This document shows positions 20,841 to 28,862 of a DNA stretch of 64,000 nt, piece by piece. The notes under the pieces were generated by a model. It was not told the origin of the DNA and made no database searches. It saw only the letters and a list, made by a program, of their open reading frames with translations. This stretch comes from Pseudomonas frederiksbergensis (GTDB lineage Bacteria; Pseudomonadota; Gammaproteobacteria; Pseudomonadales; Pseudomonadaceae), in contig NZ_CP018319.1 in assembly GCF_001952935.1 (NCBI RefSeq), positions 1,911,501 to 1,975,500 on the forward strand. The letters run 5' to 3'. The translations under genes were made by a program, and so were the position numbers. Each line of letters begins with the position of its first letter. The first letter of the stretch is position 1.

Positions 20841-21625
20841 CCGAAAAAAACCGCGACGCCTATTACTGGCGCCTGCTGGCTACCGCCGCAAGCTTCACCC
20901 TGTTCGGGTTGGGCGGGCTGTGCCTGCGGCTTGTGGTTTTTCCGCTGCTCAATTGCCTGCCCGGCGATGCCCGGACACACCGGCGGCGAGCGCGGCACAC
21001 CGTCGCCCGCCTGTTCTGGTTTTTTGTGCGGTTCATGGCGCGTACCGGCGTGCTGACTTACGACATCCAGGGCGCCGAAAAACTCGGTCGGCCGGGGCAA
21101 ATGATCATTGCCAATCACCCGTCGCTGATCGATGTGGTGTTCCTGATCGGCCTGGTGCGCCACGCCAACTGCGTGGTCAAGAAAAGCCTCTGGGAGAACC
21201 CCTTTACCCGCGGCCCGCTACGCTGCATCGAATACATCAGCAACGACGGCAGCATGGACATGCTTGATGCCGCTGCCGACGCGCTGAAAAGCGGCCAGAC
21301 CCTGATCATCTTTCCCGAAGGCACCCGCACTCAGCCCGGCCAGGCACCCGCCTTCCATCGGGGGGCTGCGGCAATCGCCCTGCGCGGTGCGAAAATCCTC
21401 ACCCCCGTGATCATCAAGGTCAACCCGACCACATTGACCAAGGCCGAACCCTGGTATCGGATCCCCAAACGCCGCGTGCACTTCAGTTTCCGTGTCGGGG
21501 CCGATATAGATCCACAAGCCTTTGCCTCGCTGGGCCCTGCTCCTCAGGCCTCGCGCAAGCTCAATGACTATTTGCATCACTACTACATTAAGGAGCTCGC
21601 CGAAGATGAGCGATCTACACCGTGA
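20816..21625 (+). CDS. apeD: 1-acylglycerol-3-phosphate-type acyltransferase (ApeD-like)
   Basis: A 269-residue membrane-associated acyltransferase of the PlsC/LPLAT family. A membrane helix lies near residues 15-45. NHPSLID carries the catalytic HX4D motif, and FPEGTRTQPG is the substrate-binding motif. In aryl polyene systems this class is thought to acylate the glycerol/lipid anchor. The start at 20816 lies inside the end of apeC, and the end overlaps the first ACP gene by 20 bases, so translation is probably coupled. Confidence 0.85.
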   Translation: MDLATQPVTEKNRDAYYWRLLATAASFTLFGLGGLCLRLVVFPLLNCLPGDARTHRRRARHTVARLFWFFVRFMARTGVLTYDIQGAEKLGRPGQMIIANHPSLIDVVFLIGLVRHANCVVKKSLWENPFTRGPLRCIEYISNDGSMDMLDAAADALKSGQTLIIFPEGTRTQPGQAPAFHRGAAAIALRGAKILTPVIIKVNPTTLTKAEPWYRIPKRRVHFSFRVGADIDPQAFASLGPAPQASRKLNDYLHHYYIKELAEDERSTP

Positions 21626-21866
21626 AATCAAAGAACTGATCATCGACGCCCTGGGCCTTGAAGACATCAGCGCACAAGACATCGGCGACGACCAGACGCT
21701 GTTCGGCGAAGGCTTGGGCCTGGATTCGGTAGACGCTCTGGAACTCGGCCTGGCCATCCAGAAAAAATACGGCATCAAAATCGACGCCGACGCCAAGGAC
21801 ACTCGCAATCACTTCAGCAACGTGGCGAGCCTTGCGGCGTTCGTCACTGCAAAACAGGCAGCTTGA
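21606..21866 (+). CDS. apeE: Acyl carrier protein (ApeE-like)
   Basis: An 86-residue acidic carrier protein. GLGLDSVDALELGLAI carries the phosphopantetheine attachment serine at residue 41. It holds the aryl starter or growing polyene as a thioester. The ATG lies inside the acyltransferase gene. A second ACP gene follows after 9 bases; paired ACPs are usual in these clusters. Confidence 0.92.
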   Translation: MSDLHREIKELIIDALGLEDISAQDIGDDQTLFGEGLGLDSVDALELGLAIQKKYGIKIDADAKDTRNHFSNVASLAAFVTAKQAA

Positions 21867-21875
21867 GACCGGACC

Positions 21876-22130
21876 ATGCAAACTCGTGACGACATCTTCA
21901 ACACCCTGCGTGATGCTCTGGTCGAACTCTTCGAGCTGGAGCCGGAGCGTGTAAGCCTCGAATCCAACCTGTATCAGGACCTGGAAATCGACAGCATTGA
22001 CGCGGTCGACCTGATCGATCACATCAAGCGCCAGACCGGCAAGAAAATCGCTGCCGAAGAGTTCAAGTCGGTGCGTACCGTCAGCGATGTGGTCGAGGCG
22101 GTCTACCGTCTGGTTCAGCCGGCCGCATGA
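21876..22130 (+). CDS. apeF: Acyl carrier protein (ApeF-like)
   Basis: An 84-residue acyl carrier protein with the attachment site DLEIDSIDAVDLIDHI (Ser40). It differs enough from the preceding ACP (short GLGLDS versus DLEIDS motif, different helix I) to suggest a division of labour, such as starter loading versus elongation. The stop overlaps the next gene by 4 bases. Confidence 0.92.
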   Translation: MQTRDDIFNTLRDALVELFELEPERVSLESNLYQDLEIDSIDAVDLIDHIKRQTGKKIAAEEFKSVRTVSDVVEAVYRLVQPAA

Positions 22131-22672
22131 GCCGACTGATCGGCCTCGGCCTGCTGCTGGCGGGCCTGCTGTACCCCTTCGCGGTGTATTTCGGCATGGA
22201 ACATTTCGCGCCGTGGCAGTTCGGCCTGCTGCTGGGCAGCCTGTGGCTGGCCCGGGCGCTGTTCGGTACGCGCAAGCCTGGCAGTTTGTGGATGGCAATC
22301 ACCGCGATTGCCTTTTGCCTGTTGCTGGCGTTGTTCGACAGCCCGCTGCTGTTGCGCTGGTACCCGGTGCTGATCAGTGCGTTCATGCTCGGCCTGTTTG
22401 GCCTGAGTTTGATCGTTGGCCCGCCGATCATCGAACGCCTGGCGCGTTTGCGCGAACCGCAACTGCCGGCCAAGGCGATTGTTTATACCCGCCAGGTGAC
22501 GATCGTCTGGTGCGTGTTTTTCTTCTGTAACGGTTTGCTCGCTGCCGCCCTGACCCTTTGGGCGCCGCTCAGTTGGTGGATGTTGTACACCGGCCTGATT
22601 TCCTACGGATTGATGGGCCTGCTGTTTGCCATTGAATGGCTTATACGACAACGGGTACGAGGCCACCCATGA
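22127..22672 (+). CDS. apeG: Integral membrane protein of aryl polyene clusters (ApeG-like, COG4648)
   Basis: A 181-residue protein with about five or six hydrophobic helices and almost no soluble part (GLGLLLAGLLYPFAVYFGME at the start). It resembles the small COG4648 membrane proteins found beside APE ligases. The function is unknown; a role in keeping the assembly at the membrane is only a guess. Start and stop both overlap neighbours by 4 bases. Confidence 0.75.
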   Translation: MSRLIGLGLLLAGLLYPFAVYFGMEHFAPWQFGLLLGSLWLARALFGTRKPGSLWMAITAIAFCLLLALFDSPLLLRWYPVLISAFMLGLFGLSLIVGPPIIERLARLREPQLPAKAIVYTRQVTIVWCVFFFCNGLLAAALTLWAPLSWWMLYTGLISYGLMGLLFAIEWLIRQRVRGHP

Positions 22673-24351
22673 ATTGGATAAAACTTGAGCACCTGTTGCT
22701 CAAGGCACAACCGGAACGTGCCGTGACGGCCGAACCGAACCTGAACCACGCTCAGCTGTGCGAACAGGCTTTAAGCCTCGCCGCGGGCCTGCAAGCCCAG
22801 GGTGTGCGGCGTATTGCCGTGCACCTTGAGGACGCCGCTGACCTGGCGATTGCCCTGCTCGGTGCCTGGCGCGCCGGGGTCAGCGTGCTGCTGCCCGCAG
22901 ACCTGCAAGCCCAGACTCGCCAGCGCTGGTCGACCGAAGTCGATCTGTGGCTGACCGATCAGGCCGATGACGCACACCTGAGCGATTACCGGCATCCGCC
23001 GTTGATCGCGGCTGCACTGGATCTGGATCGCTGTTCGCTGAGCCTGTGCACGTCCGGCTCCAGCGGCGAGCCCAAGCGCATCGACAAAACCCTGCGCCAA
23101 CTGGCCAATGAAGTCGAAGCGCTGGAACAGCTCTGGGGCGCCGATCTTGGCGCGGCTTGCATTATCGGCAGCGTCGCCACTCAACATATCTACGGATTAT
23201 TGTTTCGAGTGTTGTGGCCGCTGTGCGCCGGGCGCTCGTTTGTGCGCAAGCAACTGGCATTCCCTGAAGACCTGCAGCGCGCCAGCCGCGAACACCCGGC
23301 GTTTGCCTGGGTCGCCAGCCCGGCGCTGCTCAAGCGCATGGGCGACAACCTCGACTGGACCGCATTAAGTGCGGTCCGCCGAGTATTTTCCTCCGGAGGT
23401 GCCTTGCCGGCCGAGGCTGCACATAGCCTTCAGCAACGCTTGCAGCAATGGCCGACAGAGATCCTCGGCAGCTCGGAAACCGGCGGTATCGCCTGGCGTC
23501 AGGGGCTCGCGCTCTGGCAGCCCTTTGCGGGTATCGAGTTGAGCCAGGACAGCGACGGCGCCCTGCTCATTGCTTCGCCGTACTTGCCTCCCGGGCATAT
23601 CGAACACACCGCGGATGCCGCACGATTCGCTGCCGACGGTCGATTCGAACTGCTCGGACGCCTGGACCGGATCGTCAAACTGGAAGAAAAACGTATCTCG
23701 CTACCGATGCTGGAACAGGCACTGATGGCCCACGACTGGGTCGCCGAAGCGCGTCTTGGCGTGGTTCAGGAAAACCGCGCCTCATTAGGTGCGCTGCTGG
23801 TGCTGACCGAATCAGGCCTGCATGCCTTGCGCAATCAGGGTCGACGCACCCTCACGCAAGAACTGCGTCAGCATCTGCACCAGCATTGCGAAGCCCTGGC
23901 CCTGCCACGACGCTGGCGCCTGCTGCGGCAACTGCCGCTGAACGCTCAGGGCAAACTGCCCCAAGCCACCGTTGAAACCCTGCTGCTGGCGCCGCGCCCA
24001 AAGGCGCCGGAAGTGCTGGATCAGCTCGAAATCGATGGCGAATGGAACCTGCAACTGGCGGTACCACCCGACCTCGCCTACTTCAGCGGCCACTTCCCCC
24101 AGACACCGGTATTGCCCGGCGTGGTGCAAGTGGAATGGGCGTTGACGCTGGGTCAGCAACTGATGAACCTGCCGGCAAAATTCGCTGGCATGGAAGTGCT
24201 GAAATTCCAGCAACTGGTACGCCCCGGCGATGAAGTCCAGCTGCACCTGCGCTTCGATCCGACGCGCAGCAAGTTGTATTTCACCTATCGCAACGAAACT
24301 GCGACCTGCTCTAGTGGGCGGATCTTGCTGGAGGCCTCCGGCGATGCATAA
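22669..24351 (+). CDS. apeH: AMP-dependent acyl ligase fused to 3-hydroxyacyl-ACP dehydratase (ApeH-ApeI)
   Basis: A 560-residue two-domain enzyme. Residues about 1-450 form an ANL-type ligase: [19 protein letters not shown] is the nucleotide-binding loop, [14 protein letters not shown] the adenylate motif, and [20 protein letters not shown] the hinge. It should activate the aryl acid and load it on an ACP. Residues about 465-555 form a hotdog dehydratase with [17 protein letters not shown], as in ApeI/FabZ. In E. coli the two activities are, as I recall, separate genes. The ATG overlaps the previous stop. A REPIN separates it from the next gene, the first non-overlapping junction of more than 10 bases. 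Confidence 0.85.
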   Translation: MNWIKLEHLLLKAQPERAVTAEPNLNHAQLCEQALSLAAGLQAQGVRRIAVHLEDAADLAIALLGAWRAGVSVLLPADLQAQTRQRWSTEVDLWLTDQADDAHLSDYRHPPLIAAALDLDRCSLSLCTSGSSGEPKRIDKTLRQLANEVEALEQLWGADLGAACIIGSVATQHIYGLLFRVLWPLCAGRSFVRKQLAFPEDLQRASREHPAFAWVASPALLKRMGDNLDWTALSAVRRVFSSGGALPAEAAHSLQQRLQQWPTEILGSSETGGIAWRQGLALWQPFAGIELSQDSDGALLIASPYLPPGHIEHTADAARFAADGRFELLGRLDRIVKLEEKRISLPMLEQALMAHDWVAEARLGVVQENRASLGALLVLTESGLHALRNQGRRTLTQELRQHLHQHCEALALPRRWRLLRQLPLNAQGKLPQATVETLLLAPRPKAPEVLDQLEIDGEWNLQLAVPPDLAYFSGHFPQTPVLPGVVQVEWALTLGQQLMNLPAKFAGMEVLKFQQLVRPGDEVQLHLRFDPTRSKLYFTYRNETATCSSGRILLEASGDA

Positions 24352-24374
24352 CTATGGTGAGTGCTGCGCACTCA

Positions 24375-24467
24375 TTCGCGAGCAAGCCCGCTCCCACAAT
24401 GGATTGGCGTCGTGCACAAAATGGGTGTTCGACACTGATCAAATGTGGGAGCGGGCTTGCTCGCGAA
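24375..24467. repeat. REPIN inside the polyene operon (ligase / glycosyltransferase junction)
   Basis: Arms TTCGCGAGCAAGCCCGCTCC and GGAGCGGGCTTGCTCGCGAA face each other across about 50 bases. The element fills most of the 149-base gap between the ligase stop and the glycosyltransferase ATG. The +strand frame of the glycosyltransferase stays open through it, back to an ATG at 24354. Confidence 0.9.
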
Positions 24468-24500
24468 GCAGGCACCTCGGTCTTTCAGGTGAACACAAGC

Positions 24501-25235
24501 ATGCATAACCCCTGCGCCGTGGTCCCGGTCTACAACCACGAAACCGCCATCACCACGGTGGTCGATGCGCTGCTCGCCAGCAACCTGCCATGCATTCTGG
24601 TAGACGATGCCAGCGATAAACCCTGCGCAAAGGTGCTGGACCAATTGGCCCGGCGCGACAAAGTGTTCCTGATCCGGCTCGGCGCCAACCAGGGCAAGGG
24701 TGGCGCGGTCATGACCGGCATGCGTGAAGCCTCGCGCCTGGGCTTCAGCCATGCCTTGCAGGTGGACGCCGACGGCCAGCATGACTTGCAAGATGTCCAG
24801 ACCTTTATCGAACTGTCGCGCGCCCATCCCGAGGCGGTGATCTGCGGCTATCCGCGGTACGACGCCAGCGTGCCGAAAGGTCGCTTGTACGCACGCTACC
24901 TGACTCACGTCATGGTCTGGATCAACACCCTGTCGTTGCAGATTCGCGATTCCATGTGCGGCTTCCGCGTCTATCCGCTACCGCCGACCCTGGCGCTGAT
25001 CGATTCGGCGAAGATCGGCAAGCGCATGGACTTCGACTCGGACATCCTGGTACGACTGGCCTGGCGCAATCTGCCCATGCAATGGCTGCAAACCAACGTC
25101 CGTTACCCGCTGGATGGCGTCTCGCATTTCCGCCTGTTCCACGACAACGTGCTGATTACGAGCATGCACACCCGGTTGTTCTTCGGCATGTTGCTGCGGG
25201 CGCCAGTGATTCTCTGGCGACGGTGGCGAGCATGA
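24501..25235 (+). CDS. Family 2 glycosyltransferase (N-terminal half of ApeJ-like function)
   Basis: A 244-residue GT-A fold glycosyltransferase. AVVPVYNHETAITTVVDALL begins the nucleotide-binding domain, VDDASDK and VDADGQHDLQD carry the acidic residues that bind the sugar nucleotide and metal, and no membrane helix cluster follows. It may glycosylate the polyene or its lipid anchor. The ATG at 24501 is chosen because the GT-A fold starts there; an in-frame ATG at 24354 would translate the REPIN. Its stop overlaps the next start (ATGA). In other clusters a single ApeJ protein combines this domain with an acyltransferase; here they are separate genes. Confidence 0.85.
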   Translation: MHNPCAVVPVYNHETAITTVVDALLASNLPCILVDDASDKPCAKVLDQLARRDKVFLIRLGANQGKGGAVMTGMREASRLGFSHALQVDADGQHDLQDVQTFIELSRAHPEAVICGYPRYDASVPKGRLYARYLTHVMVWINTLSLQIRDSMCGFRVYPLPPTLALIDSAKIGKRMDFDSDILVRLAWRNLPMQWLQTNVRYPLDGVSHFRLFHDNVLITSMHTRLFFGMLLRAPVILWRRWRA

Positions 25236-26179
25236 GCACTGACGCCGATAAAAAGCACTGGGCTGACCGCCAGGAGCGCGGCAGTTTCTGGCTGATGAAA
25301 TTCACCGCATTCTGCGCCAAAGTGCTCGGCCGTCGACTGCTGAGCCCGCTGCTGTACGGCATCGTCCTGTATTTTTTCCTGTTCGGGCGCAGCGCCCGTC
25401 ACAGCGCCTGGCAATACCAGCAGCGGCTCGCCGACTGGAGTGGTCGCAACGAATTGCGCCCGAGCCATTGGCGAGTCTTCAGCCAGTTCATGGCCTTCGC
25501 CGACTCAATGCTCGACAAGCTCGACGTCTGGAACGGCAAGTTGAGCATCGAACAGATCGAAATCATCGACCCGGCCTTGCTGCGCAATCAACTGCGCGGC
25601 ACCCGCGGGCAGATGCTGGTAGGCGCGCATCTGGGCAATCTCGAGGTCTGCCGTGCGCTGGCCGAGATCGGCGAAAAAGTCACGATGAACGTGCTGGTGC
25701 ACACCAAGCACGCCGAGCAATTCAACCGCTTGCTCGGTGAAGCCGGCGCGACCAATTTGCGCCTGATTCAGGTCAGCGAGCTGGACCCGCTGATCATGCT
25801 GCAACTTCATGAGCGCCTGGAGCGCGGCGAATGGCTGGCGATTGCTGGCGATCGCGTTCCGCTGCACGGCGGGCGCAGCGTGACGGTGGATTTCCTCGGC
25901 CATCCAGCTGCGTTCCCGCAGGGGCCCTGGTTGCTGGCCGGTCTGCTGAAATGCCCGATCAACCTGATGCTGTGCCTGAAGAAGCCGACGGGCGACTATC
26001 GACTGACCCTCGAACCGTTCGCCGAAGCCGTGGTGTGGAAGCGCAGCGACCGCGAGCAGGTCATTCATCAGTGGGCTTCCCGCTATGCCGAACGCTTGGG
26101 TCACTATTGCCTTGAAGCGCCCCGACAATGGTTCAACTTTTACCCTTTCTGGAAGACCGATGACGACGCCAACGCTTGA
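25232..26179 (+). CDS. HtrB/LpxL-like lipid acyltransferase (C-terminal half of ApeJ-like function)
   Basis: A 315-residue inner-membrane acyltransferase of the lipid A late-acylation family. An N-terminal hydrophobic anchor (LLSPLLYGIVLYFFLFGRS) is followed by GAHLGNLEVCRALA, the HX4E-type catalytic motif, and AIAGDRVPLHG. In polyene clusters it probably transfers an acyl or polyenoyl chain to a lipid or sugar. Its coupling to the preceding glycosyltransferase gene (4-base overlap) and to the ammonia lyase gene (20-base overlap) supports one pathway. Confidence 0.85.
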   Translation: MSTDADKKHWADRQERGSFWLMKFTAFCAKVLGRRLLSPLLYGIVLYFFLFGRSARHSAWQYQQRLADWSGRNELRPSHWRVFSQFMAFADSMLDKLDVWNGKLSIEQIEIIDPALLRNQLRGTRGQMLVGAHLGNLEVCRALAEIGEKVTMNVLVHTKHAEQFNRLLGEAGATNLRLIQVSELDPLIMLQLHERLERGEWLAIAGDRVPLHGGRSVTVDFLGHPAAFPQGPWLLAGLLKCPINLMLCLKKPTGDYRLTLEPFAEAVVWKRSDREQVIHQWASRYAERLGHYCLEAPRQWFNFYPFWKTDDDANA

Positions 26180-27704
26180 GCCGGTAACCTTCGGCGAACT
26201 CCCTTTGCGCATCGAAGACGTGCTGGCCCTGGCCAACCGTCAGGTGCCGACGCAGTTGCAAAGCGACCCTGCGTACCGTGAGCGTATCGCCAAGGGTGCG
26301 CGATTCCTGGACTCCCTGCTGGACAAGGAAGGCGTGATCTACGGCGTGACCACCGGTTACGGCGATTCCTGTGTGGTCGCGGTGCCGCTGCATCACGTCG
26401 AGGCATTGCCTCGTCATTTGTACACCTTCCACGGCTGCGGCCTGGGCAAACTGCTTGATGCGCAGGCCACTCGCGCGGTGTTGGCGGCGCGGTTGCAGTC
26501 GCTGTGCCACGGCGTGTCCGGGGTGCGCGTGGAACTGCTGGAACGCCTGCAAGCCTTCCTCGAACACGACATTCTGCCGCTGATCCCGGAAGAGGGCTCG
26601 GTGGGCGCCAGCGGTGATCTGACGCCGTTGTCTTACGTCGCCGCGACGTTGTCCGGCGAGCGTGAAGTGATGTTCCGTGGCGAGCGCTGGCAAGCGGCCG
26701 ACGTACACCGCGAACTCGGCTGGGAGCCGCTGGTATTGCGCCCCAAAGAAGCCCTCGCCTTGATGAACGGCACCGCCGTCATGACCGGTCTCGCGTGCCT
26801 GGCCTATGCCCGCGCCGATTACCTGCTGCAACTGGCCACGCGCATCACCGCGTTGAACGTGGTCGCCCTGCAAGGCAACCCCGAGCACTTCGACGAGCGC
26901 CTGTTCGCCACCAAACCGCATCCGGGGCAAATGCAAGTCGCCGCGTGGCTGCGCAAGGATCTGGCGATCGACGCGCCGACCGCGCCGCTGCATCGTCTGC
27001 AAGACCGCTATTCCCTGCGTTGCGCACCCCACGTCCTCGGCGTATTGGCCGACAGCCTGAACTGGCTGCGCTCGTTCATCGAGATCGAGCTCAACAGCGC
27101 CAACGACAACCCGATCATCGACGCCGAAGCCGAGCGCGTGCTGCACGGCGGGCACTTCTACGGCGGCCACATTGCGTTCGCCATGGACAGCCTGAAAAAC
27201 CTGGTGGCCAACGTCGCCGACCTGCTCGATCGTCAACTCGCCCTGCTGGTGGACGAGCGTTACAACCACGGTTTGCCGAGCAACCTGTCCGGCGCCAGCG
27301 CGGATCGGGCGATGCTCAACCATGGCTTCAAAGCCGTGCAGATCGGCACCAGTGCCTGGACCGCCGAAGCGCTGAAAAACACCATGCCGGCCAGCGTCTT
27401 CTCGCGCTCCACCGAATGCCACAACCAGGACAAAGTGAGCATGGGCACCATCGCCGCCCGCGATGCGATCCGTGTGCTGGAGCTGACCGAACAGGTCGCC
27501 GCCGCCACCCTGCTGGCCGCCAACCAAGGCGTTTGGCTGCGCAGCAAAGCCGAGGATGCACGGCCATTGCCGCCAGCCCTGGCCGCCATGCACGAAGAGT
27601 TGGCCAAGGACTTCCCGCCGGTCATCGAAGACCGCGCGCTGGAAGGTGAATTGCGCCTGTGTCTGCACCGCATCGCCGAGCAACACTGGAGGCTGCATGC
27701 GTAG
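26160..27704 (+). CDS. Aromatic amino acid ammonia-lyase (HAL/PAL/TAL family)
   Basis: The 514-residue protein belongs to the MIO-cofactor lyases. GSVGASGDLTPLSY contains the Ala150-Ser151-Gly152 tripeptide that cyclises to MIO, and TTGYGDS carries the catalytic tyrosine loop. The substrate-selectivity pair, Ser-His in histidine lyases, Phe-Leu in phenylalanine lyases and His-Leu in tyrosine lyases, aligns to Phe90-His91 here (HLYTFHGCGLG), none of the three classic pairs. From context it should supply a cinnamate or coumarate-type starter acid for the ligase. It is clearly not part of a hut operon. The ATG at 26160 lies inside the acyltransferase end. Confidence 0.88.
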   Translation: MTTPTLEPVTFGELPLRIEDVLALANRQVPTQLQSDPAYRERIAKGARFLDSLLDKEGVIYGVTTGYGDSCVVAVPLHHVEALPRHLYTFHGCGLGKLLDAQATRAVLAARLQSLCHGVSGVRVELLERLQAFLEHDILPLIPEEGSVGASGDLTPLSYVAATLSGEREVMFRGERWQAADVHRELGWEPLVLRPKEALALMNGTAVMTGLACLAYARADYLLQLATRITALNVVALQGNPEHFDERLFATKPHPGQMQVAAWLRKDLAIDAPTAPLHRLQDRYSLRCAPHVLGVLADSLNWLRSFIEIELNSANDNPIIDAEAERVLHGGHFYGGHIAFAMDSLKNLVANVADLLDRQLALLVDERYNHGLPSNLSGASADRAMLNHGFKAVQIGTSAWTAEALKNTMPASVFSRSTECHNQDKVSMGTIAARDAIRVLELTEQVAAATLLAANQGVWLRSKAEDARPLPPALAAMHEELAKDFPPVIEDRALEGELRLCLHRIAEQHWRLHA

Positions 27705-28122
27705 CAAGGGAGTGCTTCACACCGATACGGAAATCCTCGTGCCGTTCTTTGATGTCGACACGATGAACGTCGTCTGGCACGGCCATTACATCAAATACCT
27801 GGAAGTCGCCCGCTGCGCGCTGCTGGACAAGATCGGCCACAACTACACGGCCATGGTCGAGTCGGGTTACGCCTGGCCGGTGATCGATCTGCAATTGCGT
27901 TATGTGCGCGGCGCCGTGTTCGGCCAAAAGCTCAACGTGCGGGCCAATCTGGTGGAATGGGAGAACCGTCTGAAGATCAGCTACCTGATCAGCGATCTGC
28001 AAACCGGCGAACGCTTGACCCGTGCCAGTTCCGTGCAGGTCGCCGTCGACATGAGCAGCCGCGAAATGCAGCTGGCCTCACCCAGGGTCTTCACCGACGC
28101 AGTTGAAAGGGTGCTCGCATGA
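27697..28122 (+). CDS. apeK: Hotdog acyl thioesterase (ApeK-like)
   Basis: A 141-residue 4HBT-type thioesterase. FFDVDTMNVVWHGHYIKYLE contains the Asp and His region of the YbgC-like family. It would hydrolyse aryl-polyene or stalled acyl-ACP thioesters. The start overlaps the lyase stop by 8 bases, and the stop overlaps the next start by 4 bases. Confidence 0.85.
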   Translation: MRSKGVLHTDTEILVPFFDVDTMNVVWHGHYIKYLEVARCALLDKIGHNYTAMVESGYAWPVIDLQLRYVRGAVFGQKLNVRANLVEWENRLKISYLISDLQTGERLTRASSVQVAVDMSSREMQLASPRVFTDAVERVLA

Positions 28123-28862
28123 CCCCAGGAATCGACACCTCTTTTGATGCCAAGCCAATTCCTTGTGGCGAGCGAGCTTGCTCGCGCTTGAGTGCGAAGC
28201 ACTCACAAACCCGCCAATTTTGGGGCCGCTACGCAGCCCAGCGCGAGCAAGCTCGCTCGCCACGTTCAGTGTTCAGATGCATTGCTGCGTTGGTGCTGCT
28301 CGGGTTGTCATCGATCGCTCATGCATTCGATCTGCAACAGCTCAGCGATCAATTGGCAAAACCTGACGTGATCCATGGCAGCTTTATCCAGGAAAAACAC
28401 CTGCGTGCCCTGCCCCAGCCGCTGACCAGCAAGGGCACTTTCGTCCTCGCTAAAAACCACGGTTTGCTCTGGCTGCTGAAAAGCCCCCTGCAACAGGATT
28501 ACCGCATCAGCGACAAAGGCATTGCCCGGCGTGACGCCAGCGGTTGGCAGATGCTGCCGAGCAAGAGTGCCGGCGCCGAGCAGAACCGTTTGTTCCTTGC
28601 CGTCCTGCAAGGCGACAGCAGCGGGCTGCAACGGGATTTCGAGCTTTCACTGAGCGGCGATGCACAGAACTGGAAGCTGACGCTGACCCCGCGCTCCATG
28701 CTGCTCAAGCAGGTGTTCACGCAGATCAACATTGCCGGCGGCGAACTGGTGCACAGCATCGAGCTGCTCGAAACCCAAGGCGACAGCACCCTCTTGCGCA
28801 TGCAGGACGTCACCAGCGCCCAACCGTTGAGCGACGCGGAGCAACATGACTTTGCCGAGTGA
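28119..28862 (+). CDS. apeL: LolA-like periplasmic carrier (ApeL-like) with an in-frame REPIN near its start
   Basis: The mature part resembles LolA-type outer membrane lipoprotein carriers of polyene clusters (LSDQLAKPDVIHGSFIQEKH and a beta-rich fold), suggesting a periplasmic shuttle for the lipidated product. The coupled ATG at 28119 overlaps the thioesterase stop, but residues about 16-49 of the resulting 247-residue protein are the translation of a REPIN (…GERACSRLSAK…REQARSP…). The real signal peptide follows (FRCIAALVLLGLSSIAHA, cleavage near residue 68). A GTG at 28269 (residue 51) could be the true start, although it has no good ribosome binding site. The frame is intact through the repeat. 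Confidence 0.75.
   Translation: MTPGIDTSFDAKPIPCGERACSRLSAKHSQTRQFWGRYAAQREQARSPRSVFRCIAALVLLGLSSIAHAFDLQQLSDQLAKPDVIHGSFIQEKHLRALPQPLTSKGTFVLAKNHGLLWLLKSPLQQDYRISDKGIARRDASGWQMLPSKSAGAEQNRLFLAVLQGDSSGLQRDFELSLSGDAQNWKLTLTPRSMLLKQVFTQINIAGGELVHSIELLETQGDSTLLRMQDVTSAQPLSDAEQHDFAE
28165..28263. repeat. REPIN within the 5' coding frame of apeL
   Basis: Arms GTGGCGAGCGAGCTTGCTCG and its complement are joined by about 55 bases, with the GTGCGAAGCAC…GGGGCCGCTACGCAGCCC core of this subtype. The element lies between the translationally coupled start codon and the signal peptide. Confidence 0.88.

Noticed and set aside
24354..24500. N-terminal extension of the glycosyltransferase from an ATG at 24354
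   Set aside because: The extension is purely REPIN translation (…ASKPAPT…GSGLAREAG…), and the fold starts right after ATG 24501, so the shorter start is simpler.
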